From contig OY811975.1 in assembly GCA_963681505.1 (NCBI GenBank), forward strand, positions 9,519,849-9,583,848: 64,000 nucleotides of DNA. Direction: 5' to 3'. The notes beneath the pieces were generated by a model, which saw only the letters and a program-made list of their open reading frames with translations, was not told the DNA's origin and did no database searches. Below are positions 10,470 to 20,842 of the stretch, one piece after another (within the stretch, counting starts at the first letter, position 1; each line of letters starts with the position of its first letter). The DNA comes from Eunapius fragilis. Its lineage: Eukaryota; Porifera; Demospongiae; Spongillida; Spongillidae. Position numbers and translations under genes: made by a program.

Positions 10470-10743
10470 GTAATAAAAACTTTCTCTATACGAGAAGGTT
10501 GGTGGCATATAGGAATCGAAGGTGATGGTGGTGTAAAAAGCAAGGAAACAAGGCTTCTGATTGAAAAGGGAAAATGAAATAGACCTATATTAGCACGCAC
10601 ATTTAAATATGACAACATGTTGCTAATATAAGTCTATTTCATCATTCCTTTTCAATATTACTTGTTCCCTTGCTTTTTACACCACCATCACCTTTGGTTC
10701 CTTTATACCACCAACCTTCTCGTATATAGAATGTTTTTATTAC
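10470..10743. mobile_element. Foldback MITE, family 1
   Basis: The left arm (GTAATAAAAAC, then TATACGAGAAGGTTGGTGGC, a GATGGTGGTGTAAAAAGC block and a GAAATAGACCTATATTAGC block) returns in inverse in the right half up to 10743, leaving a loop of about 25 bp. Related full copies lie at 32379-32672, 53065-53290 and 60737-60944. No coding capacity; a non-autonomous DNA transposon of unidentified superfamily. Confidence 0.8.
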
Positions 10744-10819
10744 AGTCTCGTACCCAGACGTATAAATGACGTTTTATACGGACGTATAGTTTTTTTTTTA
10801 TACGTCTGGGCACGAGACT
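10744..10819. repeat. 76-bp hairpin with 21-bp arms
   Basis: AGTCTCGTACCCAGACGTATA at the left is answered by its inverse (with one change) ending at 10819. The centre contains a second small palindrome and a T run. It abuts the MITE at 10743 and is probably a separate small foldback element. Confidence 0.75.
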
Positions 10820-10998
10820 AATGACAAGACAGGTGTGTTAACACCGGTGTAGGAGGCAACACGGACTTAACGGGTAACGCGTAATGTACAGTCCATCGTA
10901 CCTGGCGGTAAGAAATACTGTACAGTCCACGTTACTCAGGTGAGAGCGAATTAACTTGGGTAATACATACTCAACTATCAATAGCATTATCAAACAAT

Positions 10999-12339
10999 AT
11001 GGCGGAGCCGAATTTTAGCGAAATACAACAATTCTTGAAAACCGGAGAGTTTCCCCTTCGTCTAATTGGTCGAAAGAATATAGGAGCTAAGGCGAATTTC
11101 AAAAAGCAAGCTACCAAGTACACCATCTTAAATGGAGTCCTTCATTCCAAATATCGAGAACACACAAAAAAAGCCTGCATGGACCAGACACACTGAGAGT
11201 AATTGCAGACCCAGAGTCAAGGAAATAGTACATCAAAGGAGCACATGAAGGGCTCGGTTCGTCTACCGAAGCAAAAGCCATTGGCGGCCATTTGGTACGG
11301 GACAAGACTCTGTGGAAGCTACTTGATTCTGGTTTTTTGGTGGCCAGGGATGAATACAGAAGTGCGTGAGTTTGTCAGCTGTTGTGATGCGTGACAAAAA
11401 GCAGGAACAAAAATGGACAAAGCTGCACCATCACTTCGTCCTGTCTCTGTACCGCAACATTTGTGGATGCAGATAGGTGTGGACCTTTGTAACCTGCCTC
11501 AAAATGCAGAACATTATGTTGGTATTTGTGTAGCAGCTGACTATTTTTCGAAGTGGATTGAAGCTAAACCAATTTATGGAAAGACTGCAGAAGAAACAGC
11601 ACTCTTCCTATATGACTTGATATGCAGATTGTGCTAAAATACAGATAATGATCAAGGTCGTGAGTTCTGCAATAACGTTTCTTGTAAACTATTCAACCTC
11701 ACTGGAACTAGGCAAAGAATCACTAGTGCATATCACCCTCAGGCCAATAGTCTAGTTGAACGTGCTAATCGCAATAGCATGCTACTTAGAGTTCTAGAAA
11801 CCCACCAGGAGAACTGGCCAAAGGTTCTTAATGGTGTAATTTTTTATTTTCACACTGCTCATCACAAGTCAACAGGGGTGTCTCCATTTGAGCTAGTGTA
11901 TGCAAGAAAACCGGTTGCCATTGCATCTGCTCAATGAAAATGAGTCTGACATTCCTGAAGATACCCCTGTGAAATCAGATATGGAGGAAGGTGTTCCAGA
12001 TTCTGATGCCTTAAAGGAACATTTAAAGTCTATCCAGGAAGTAAAAGTTATTGAAAAGCAATGCAGAGAATACTAAATGCTCAGTCACAGCAAAAGAAGG
12101 ATTATGAACAAAGGCATGGATTAAAACAGGAGTTCAAAGCTGATGATGAGGTTTTAGTGTACAATTTGCGTAGAGCGGACAGGAAGGGTGACAAGGGAAA
12201 ACAACCGTGGGATGGACCCTACGTAGTAGCCAAAGACATACAGGACAAAGGTTTATACCAACTGACTACACTTGATGGGAAACTAATAAAGACTAAGCAC
12301 ATGCAATGGAGCAAATTTAAAGCCATATGTGAGGAATGA
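10999..12339 (+). pseudogene. Ginger/KRBA2-like integrase, interrupted
   Basis: Domains are read across several frames: an N-terminal helix region (MAEPNFSEIQQFLKTGEFP), an H2C2 zinc-binding module (AIGGHLVRDKT ... FVSCCDA), and a DDE integrase core (IGVDLCNL, then TDNDQGREF, then SAYHPQANSLVERANR). A C-terminal GPY-type motif (PWDGPYVV) follows in the last frame (12061-12339). Stop codons (near 11194, 11392, 11635 and 11934) and frameshifts show that it is dead. In the family this enzyme cuts and joins transposon ends. There is no reverse transcriptase nearby, which argues for a Ginger-type DNA transposon or a KRBA2-like derivative over a Gypsy element. An OTU-like domain follows. Confidence 0.72.
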
Positions 12340-12543
12340 TAAACAGAAGACAAATTCACTGTCATCTCTAATGCCACAGACTGAATTCCATAATGATGAT
12401 GATGATGGATACAAGCAACTTCAGTGTGAACAAGTACAAATTGTTGACATCTGCAGAAGTCCTTCTAAGGCATTCATTCCAACTAACAACCGATGGCGCC
12501 AAGAAAAATGTAAAATATTAAGTCTGCCCCTAGCAACGATGGA

Positions 12544-12936
12544 CGTAGAATTCACAAAGTTCTTGGGAAACCAGTAAAAATGAAGGAAATAATAGGGGAT
12601 GGTAATTGTTTGTTTAGAGCAATCAGTCAAGACGTATGTCTGATTGAGGACAACTGTTTAGTTAAGGCAGCGATTAGGTTAAGGCACGGCCGTACGGCCG
12701 CTATGAAAATTAATGATTTAACCACAATTAACGTATTCATTTACCATATACTTGTATATGTAGCTGGGAACTCTCGTATTCATTGGCTCGCTGTTCCTGA
12801 TTATTGTTTAAATAACGCTACCGTGGTTAGCCATCACTTATATATCACAAGGAGATCAACCAAGTCTGGGTGCTCTCCTTACTGCCTAAACTTAAACGGT
12901 ACAGCGGCCGAAAACCCCCGCGCCCTGTTATGTTAA
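12544..12936 (+). pseudogene. Truncated OTU cysteine-protease-like domain
   Basis: The frame RIHKVLGKPVKM is followed by KEIIGDGNCLFRAIS, the OTU signature (Asp, Asn and catalytic Cys of the D-G-N-C motif). After about 35 residues the similarity ends, so the His half of the active site is missing. Integrase plus OTU is a known combination in Ginger-type elements, where the OTU part presumably acts on ubiquitin-like modifiers. It belongs with the integrase directly upstream. Confidence 0.6.
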
Positions 12937-13605
12937 GGCACTATACTTGCAACAACAAAAAACAAAGGCCTTGTTTTATTGTGTGAGAAATTGCGCAGTG
13001 GCTTTTATTATATGCAATGATCCAACCTATATTACTGCCTATATATAAACTAAAACAGTTGCGGTCGACCAGCCCCCCCCCCCCCCAGCTGTTTATATTA
13101 AGGCAGTACTGCAAATAATACTTTAATGCAGGCGATGTGGCTTTCGTTGTTAGGTGTGCTTATTCAACCTATTCGACCCTGTACAGCCTAAACCTAAACG
13201 GTGTCCCCGCCCTGTTTCTGTTAAGGCAGTATCTGGGGAAAAAAAAAAAAAAATCACTTACTTTAATGCAGGAGTAATTGCCCTGTTGCTATATCTATAG
13301 TTCTTATGAGTGCTTGTCCAATTAACCTATTCGATCCTATATATACGGTTAACTGCCTAAACTTAAACGGTACAGCGGCCGAAAACCCCCGCGCCCTGTT
13401 TATATTATATTATTAATATTAACAGCTATAGGGTGGGGCTGGTCGACCGCAACCATTTTAGTTTAGGCAGTAATATAGGTGCTTAAAACAAAAGCCACAG
13501 CGCAATTTCTCCCTAATAAAACAAGGCCTTTGTTTTTTGTTGTTGCAAATATAGGGCCTTAACATAAACAGGACGCGGGGGTTGTTGACCGCTGTACCAT
13601 TTAAG
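12882..13605. repeat. Large nested inverted/direct repeat
   Basis: The block ACTGCCTAAACTTAAACGGT ... GCGCCCTGTT at 12882-12930 occurs again directly at 13346-13400 and inverted at 13553-13605. The GTCGACC / C-run / AAACTAAAAC block at 13045-13090 is inverted at 13430-13470. This is a compound foldback element with a GGCAGTA-like boundary word; it overlaps the decayed end of the OTU frame. Confidence 0.7.
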
Positions 13606-14100
13606 ATAGCTAATTACAGTTATTTCGTAATGTAATAATAAATTAATCGCGCGTCGTGGGCGTGATTCATATTCCTTCACGCTGTGGAACCAGCATCTGA
13701 GGCCCTTTTTATGATTTCAGGGTCCATACTACATGTCTGACCATAATGCCCGCCAAACGGTTGAGAAATGAATAGACCTTTGTGCGTTGGATCAATTATT
13801 ATGCGTGGGCGTTAATTATCGGTGGCCATTTTGAGTGGAAAAATTGCATATGTGTGTATGGGCAAGGTGAAGATTTCGTTGTATTCAACGGAACCGGCTG
13901 AAAAAATCGGCTCAAACTTGATTCAGCCTATATAGCTTCTGCAGGAAGCTTTAAACACACACACACAATTTTCTGACTTGGATAGGTTATTCATTCTTCA
14001 ATGAAGGACTCTGGCACACTAGCGTTCGGTTGGTATCATTAGTACAACGATAGCGTGAAACGTGAAACTCGGAGTGTGCAGTGCGGGTACTGTGTGTAAA
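13606..14100. other. No supported gene
   Basis: No coding potential seen. A short CACACACA run is near 13955. The last 50 bp resemble 3614-3650. Confidence 0.4.
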
Positions 14101-14149
14101 ATGGCCGAACTGACTCTTGTGGAACTGGATAGCATCTTACCTAGTACGT
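14101..14149 (+). other. Possible first coding exon (MAELTLVELDSILPS)
   Basis: An ATG in a good context (AAAATGG) opens a short frame reading MAELTLVELDSILPS and then meets a possible donor (CTAGTAC|GTATTT). The upstream 50 bp are partly repeated near 3.6 kb. No downstream exon could be tied to it, so it may be a remnant leader exon. Confidence 0.2.
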
Positions 14150-14532
14150 ATTTTTATGATTTGAACATCGCAATGTAGCATATATAGTAGTAGAGATAGA
14201 ACATTGTTTTATTAGGTGACGTGCATGGAGGGCATGTATACAGTGCACGCCAATGCAGATTACCGATATAAATTAACTTGGCTCGGTTATGTATATCATT
14301 GTCAGCATGTTATGAAAGAGGTGTGAGGTTCGTTATGATTAACACAAAGACATGGCTGGAGTAAAACAATAGAAAGCACATGTGTACCGTAGGAAGTGGG
14401 TGGAGCACACGATTCACTTCCGGCGAAACGCGGACTGTTATACGTTCATAGACCCATTGCACAATATCTGCAAATACTACTTACAACGAATCACTGCTGT
14501 GCATTAAAGGACAAGTTCGCCTCAACACTACA

Positions 14533-17500
14533 ATGGAGATGGAGATGGAATCCCAGAGCATCCTTCTGACCCAACTGACAAATGTCAATACTTGTGAGAA
14601 GCAGCCTGACCCATCCCTGAAATCAAACAAGTCAAATGTCAGAAATGCGCTGACCCTTGCGTTTTGCTGTCTTGTAAACTTCACTATGAGTTCAGCCATA
14701 TCCATGCTCGGACCTTTTTTTCCAATTGAAGTAAGCCACGTATGGGTTGCACGACCAGCTATAGTCCTTCGCATGCTATGTATATACCTCATCCAGGCCG
14801 AAGGTAAAGGCTTATCGTCCTCGCTAATCGGTACAATCCTGAGTGCGGCACCTCTCTGTATCGTAGTTGTATCCCCATTTCTTGGATACTATGTCAGTTA
14901 TTAAGCAGCGTGAGATTTTAATAAGTTGGCAAATGACATTTCTTCAAGTAGGGTTCAACGATTGGAATAAAGTTCATGCTGATTGCAAGTCCTTTAATCT
15001 TGGGAGTCTCCTTCACTTTGTTTGGGTACGCGCATGACGCTAGAAGTCTGCCTTTCTGCATGTTAATTATTGCTTGCATTCTTGTGTATATATAGATTCG
15101 TGGGCAGCATAGGTGAAGATGTAGGAACGTTTCTTGCAGTCTGCATCATTCTTCGGCTGTTTCATGGAGCAGGAGGGGCAATGTTTCTCACGTCGGCGTT
15201 TGCTCTTCTTTCGTCGCTGTACCCTAATAACACTGGCGTAGTGATGGTGAGCCGTATGCAATTAGCCTGCATGCAGTCTTTGATGTTCACGTATTATACA
15301 GGGTTTGTTCGAATTGTCGGTGGGTATAGGCTTTGCCGTTGGACGTGCACTTGGGAGTGGCCTATTCGCGGTAATGACACGATAAAACACCTGCTTGGTA
15401 ACCTTATATAATGTATAAGATAGCTAGGAGGATACAAGCTTCCATTCCTGGTCGTAGGATCGCTTCACCTGCTCTTTGTCGTACCACCGTATCTCATTCT
15501 TACAGATGAAGGTAATTTTGACTCCCTTTTGCACGCACATATTCATACTTCTGTTGTGACTTAACAAAAATGTTCTAGCCATATCCTTTCAGCGGGTCTC
15601 TGCTCGTGTCATGTGGATGCTGCTGAAATGTTTCCCAGTTTTATGTACATGTAAGTTGGCCCCGCGTCATTTGTGCATGGGCGTTTCTTCCATGTCATAT
15701 ATGGATGTTGCAAACGTTTTCAAACGCCGATATAATAACACGGATGTGAAGAGCGCATTAACCATACTTCATTAATGATACCAGAAGCTAAGTTTATGCT
15801 TTAAGACAAAAATACGAAGCAATGCCATGGGTTACGTCGCAAATGTTTTGGAGTACTCTACAAGGGGGCCTCGGATCTTAATGCGGCTTCATTTTTTGAC
15901 TGAAAGGAATTGAAGAACAAAGGATAGCTTTCATTGGTACATTGTTATTGTAGACAAAGCTGCACTGCGATTGCTTGGATCATGAATCTGAAAGCGGTCG
16001 GCTTTATTGTGCATGGCTTTGTCCACAATGGAAGGCATCCTTTGTGATAGAGTCCTGTAAATTTTCTCTTCCTGGACAAGCTAATCAGTAGGTTCAATTG
16101 TTTACTACCCACGAAATGATCAACGCACGCGTACTATGTATTACCATGCCAAAATCACCTTCGGATCGTCACTTTTGAAAACACAAGTTGGTTTACCACA
16201 TTGAATGCCCAAATACCTTAATAATTTGTAAGATGTCAGCTATTCCGATCAACGGAATTTTTTTAACGCTGAAGTTAAATCATTTTTCGCATAATTAACG
16301 CGATTTGCAGTGAAAGTCGCTTTTAAATAGAAGGATGAATTAGAACCTTCTAACTATGTCACAAAGCAACGAACTTCCGTGAAATCCTACGCGAAGTAAG
16401 CTTTATGTGTTAATAATTGTCTGGAGGCCAATTATTGTAGGTATTGCAACATACCTACAAATTTAGTTCAAGTGCTTCATTAACGTTCGTACATTCTTTC
16501 ATATCCTATATTATTACATAAGATAGATACAGACAAAAATTATGCTGAATAGCCCGTTACCAATGCGTTGCTTACTCCTCTGCTTCATACCCTTGACCTC
16601 CATCATGGTTTATTTCGAATACAGTGCCAAACCATTTTCAGATGTATGCCATCTAGTCCTGGAATGTTCGTGCTTCAATCTTTGCTGCCATGTGATTTTT
16701 CGCGGCAAAATCCCATCAACACATCATGCACACAGCCTGTTGTGGCACATCACCACAGTCCATGTCGCCTTCTCGCCTGCAGGTGACAGCAGGATGGCCC
16801 AAGGATTCAAGACCACAGCAAATGGAACAATATGAACCTCTTGAGGTGTCCGGACCTAATCCCCCCACCTGCAAATCACATCTGGTTCTAAATGAAACCC
16901 AAGCCCTTTTGTGGTACAACATAGCTGCAAGCCCAGCTTTGTCTGCAACTGTAGCCTGCTTCCAGAAGCAGTTTTAATGTACAGCCATTTGACCTTGATT
17001 TGTCCTTGATCTGTCCTGGTCCATTAATTACTTATCGCAGTCTGTAGAACAGAATCAACATTTAACTTGCTTACAGCATGGCAATGGTCAGTGATACAGG
17101 GCATGGACTGCATTGAACCTCTGGACAGTACTATTATAAGGATGAAACAATGATAGCATGCCTGAAGTACGATTTAGTATATCTTCAGAGCATACAAGTA
17201 AAAGGGTTGATGAATATACATTGCGACATTTGTCATAATCAATTCTATTAAAACAATAATTTTAAAATAGCTGATTTTCATTGAAACTGATAAGTCAACT
17301 GAGGTTTCTTTCATAATGAAAATAGTGCAAGAAATATTTCAAATATTTACTCGATATAACATCCCAAATATTAACGCTATCGGGTCCCTATTTTTAACGC
17401 AACATACCACTAACACCATTACTATGTGTACATACAATAAGATCTACACACAGACATACAACAAATCAATAAGATGGTGGCATTAACCTGGTTAGGATAG

Positions 17501-19930
17501 AAGTGGCATTTACCCTAACCAGTTGTATGTTAAGACGGCCATAAATGTCATTCGTGGTTTGCTGCTTAGGGTGGCAATTCTTAAGGCAATTGTGGGAAAC
17601 AGTTGCATGGCTTCTATTCCCCATGCTCCATAACTTGTCTTTGTTTTGTGGATGGTAACAGTGATGGTAAATTTTATCTCTTGTTGATCTAAATCTAAAA
17701 ACTAATGACATTGTCTTCAGACATGAAAGCTAGTACTCATCACATAGAAGTTTGCTTTGCTGTCCCTAGTAATACCTGGTATTTCTCACCTTTCTTCATT
17801 GCCGAGCCTTCAGAATCTCATCCTGGTATTGAATTGTGTACTCCAGTCTGGCTCTTAAAGAACATCAGAAGTATTCAGATGATAGATAACAGCATAGACA
17901 TTACTTGCATAATTATTTTGATTCTTTTTAAAAAATAATTTACAATTTGGTTGACCTCCTTGTTGACAATTTTTCATGACAGCATCTAAAGCTGAGGTCA
18001 ATTCAAATATATCAAGGTATGCAGTAAGGCAAACCTTTTTGGGGTAACAGATTATCCCTATTTGGAATCCATTAGTTACAACCAAAAAGCTATCAGCAAT
18101 CACGGCTTCTCTTCTATACATTAGATTGATCTCACTTCTATAAAATAGGCTTGTTGTAATACATGCCATCACTTGGTGTGTATGTATTGTATACTAAAAA
18201 ACATTTCAACAAGAAGTATTACTAGCTAGTTATAATATCAGACATCATTGTGTGCATTCAGATGGTTTCATTATTTCCCAAACACAACATACAGCTATGA
18301 GCATTGTGCTGGCTGCTGGTGGGTGGGGCTTCTTCTTACCAGGCTTCTCACCATTCCTTATCAAGGAGGTACATACATATACATATATTTTTATACATCT
18401 CAAACTGATCGCTTGTCTTTTTAGTTTCAGATTCCAGAGGCTCATGTTGGTCTGGCTTACCTTACCAGCTCTGTAGCTTATACTGTTTCAGCATTATTTG
18501 CAGGGCCTTTAACTGACAAATTTGTAAGTTGTATATATAGTGTGGCTCAAATAGAACTTTGTATCTTGCAGGTATATACATAATTAATAATATTTTACAC
18601 TATGTCAGCTACTGCTTTGAGTTAAATTATTTAAAGTGGTTTTGTGATGACACGATGCAAAAGGTGGTGAGAATGATCTTGCTAGGATGCATCTTAACAC
18701 CTGCCCTGGTCTTTGTTAAAAACAACTATGAAAAAAAAAGTGTGGTTGTTCTTTATGTATTTCAATGAACCAGGTGTTTCTGTAGGGTCTTTGAATTGGC
18801 TACTAATTTTGATCTTGATGTACAAAATATTCAACTACTCCATCTTTATTTGTCAGGGCCCCAGACCTTTCATCATCTGGGGTCTACTGGTGTCTGGAAC
18901 TGGATATCTATTTATTGGCCCAGCTGGCTTCATCACAACACCGTCAGTTTGTGTGTGAGGCTCTTCCTCACTGCCTTTCCAATGTTTCAACTGTTTATAG
19001 GAAGCTCTGGCTAACCATTGTATCATTTGCATTAATTGGCTTCGGAATTGCAGTAACTCTAGTACCTGGTTACTCTGACATGTTGAATACTGCAAGGTTA
19101 ATTCCAAGTAACAATTATGTGCAACATGGATGTAAATAATTATTGTGTGTGTATGTGTGTATGGATGTTTCAGGTCATTAGATACTGGCTGTAATGTGGA
19201 GTCTCTCAATTTGGTTGTTGCAGGGATCATCTCTTCAGCCATATCATGCGGGTAGGATTGGCATTTTAAATCTCTTCTTCAGGCCTACATGATGCTCAAT
19301 TTAGGGACATTATAGGACCATTCCTTGGGGGCATACTGAAGGATTACCTTAACTTTCAAACTTGTGCTTTAGTGAGCAGCTTACAATGCACAATCACACA
19401 TGCTATACACTTACTTTTATCTTATTTAGATATATGGTGAGATTCTGCTGGCTCAGGTAAGCTTTGTGATCATGCATGTTATAGGGCAAAGTTTGCGAAT
19501 GTTTTCTTCTTGCAATTGTTCATCTCTCGTTCCCCATTCCCTGAGAGAATGCACAGGCTCTTTTGCATTGAGAAATGGGCTGCATGTCACAGTTGTTTAG
19601 GCATTGAATTTTAGTGCCCTGCACATATTCATCAGAATACTTGAATGTTGCACTGATAGCTTTTACATGCTTAGGAAGCTAGTCTAACACTGTGAAGTAC
19701 TGGGAAAGAAAACTCTATTTCTAATTGTAATTCATTCCCTTACAAGAGGGCATGCATAGAATGCTCACAAATAATCATGAAGAAACATAGTTGTATAAAC
19801 CGCTGTAATGCATATCACATTGTTGTTCTATAACGATGGTGTTTTTCATTATTTACTGCAGAGTGGCCTCATGCTTCTTGCAACTTTAGTTGAAAGACTT
19901 TTTAAACATGTTCATGAACACAAAAAATAG
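14533..19930 (+). CDS. SLC18B1-like MFS vesicular transporter, 14 exons
   Basis: Exons read: 14533-14730, 14797-14892, 14952-15025, 15096-15246, 15302-15370, ~15428-15510, 18295-18368, 18425-18523, 18857-18942, 19001-19096, 19174-19251, 19305-19371, 19430-19456 and 19862-19930. All but one junction keep the frame. The product aligns in order with vertebrate SLC18B1 (PFFP-E-AEGKG, the YPNNTGVVMG block, VGIGFAVGRALG, AHVGLAYL, GPLTDKF, DIIGPFLGG), a 12-helix proton antiporter that loads polyamines into vesicles. The protein would sit in vesicle membranes; the substrate is inferred from the family. The exon 5 to 6 junction is one base out of frame, and a segment seen in relatives may be missing from the 2.8-kb intron 6. 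A possible AATAAA signal lies at 20000-20005. Confidence 0.85.
16740..16920 (-). pseudogene. Fragment of an endonuclease-type LINE inside transporter intron 6
   Basis: On the minus strand the frame reads ...CSICCGLESLGHPAVTC with RREGDMDCG, the same C-x2-C...H-x4-C knuckle found in the LINE fragment at 1.5-2.3 kb. Only the knuckle region remains. It lies in the unusually long intron of the MFS gene and helps explain its length. Confidence 0.5.
16978..18240. other. Long intron sequence, nothing recognised
   Basis: AT-rich sequence inside transporter intron 6. No transposon domain or exon with matching phase was found, although a small conserved exon could be hidden here. Confidence 0.4.
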
Positions 19931-19986
19931 TGCTTGAAGCATGAAGCTCATAATAATAATTGTTGCTATTTTATTTTGCTATACAC
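19930..19986 (+). repeat. 57-bp direct repeat, upstream copy
   Basis: This stretch starts at the last base of the transporter stop codon and contains GAAGCTCATAATAATAATTG. It recurs at 23691-23747 with three mismatches. The two copies bracket the LINE-like insertion. Confidence 0.9.
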
Positions 19987-20119
19987 TATAACTAATTAAA
20001 ATAAAAGGGAAGCGGACAGTCATCTCCAGAAACTTCTATTTCATTTCTCAACCCAAGTTCGATCACCTATTACAACGTTTGTGCGCTTGTTAGTTTAGGC
20101 TATTCTACTGTATATTACC

Positions 20120-20674
20120 ATGCCCATGAAGCGAGAAGGTGCGCTAATTGCGCCGCTTCATCACCTCTCGATCGTGAACCACAAGCTTTTTAGTTCTACG
20201 TGCTCACAGCCATCCGTTTCAGTGAGCGAACTTCCCAGACTTTCTCCTGGTGCTGTCGCATTTTTACAACCTTTGGTACAGTCACCGCGGCAACCGCGAC
20301 CGCAACTGCTACCACAACCACATTCTCCGGGCCCAATGCTTGTATCTCAAACAGTAGACCAGCCCATGACTCAAACAACCCAAATGAAATCCAAAATAGT
20401 GGGTGTCTCACCAGGTGCTCAACCCCTGTCACAAAAAGGAAGAAAAGGAAGAAAAGGTGGCACCAAAGATTTACATTGTTGTGCCTACAATGGGATTCAT
20501 ACCCGATGTAAGTCTTGCGTCTGTGTAAAGTCACAACGCACCTGTTCGAATTGTTTACCAACCAGATGTGGCGGTTGCTGTAATTCAGTTACATGTACAC
20601 TTGCTCAATCGTCACCAAAACCATCACAAATTATGGCCAAAGGGAGAACCCTTCCAGTAACATCATGCAAGTAA
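20120..20674 (+). pseudogene. N-terminal ORF of the degenerate LINE, Cys-rich
   Basis: A 184-codon frame. The first half is Pro/Gln/Ser-rich. The second half carries a basic patch (GRKGRKGG) and a dense cysteine cluster (C-C-x2-NG, C-x2-C-x-C, C-x2-C-x-P, G-x-C-C-N, about residues 122-160) that should bind zinc and probably nucleic acid. It lies just upstream of the reverse-transcriptase frames in the same orientation and most likely forms the N-terminus of the same element. I do not recognise this cysteine pattern as a named domain. Confidence 0.5.
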
Positions 20675-20842
20675 AACCAGATAAATCGTTTTCAGATCGA
20701 AGTATTCCATTTTTGCATTCACAAGTGTCTTCGGTTTCTGAGGCAGATGAGGGTGGAACTTCTACCAGCAGTGCGCAATGTACATATAAGGCTTTTTTGG
20801 ATAAGAAAATGCATGAAGCTTATGGAGCAACCTTAATTCAGC

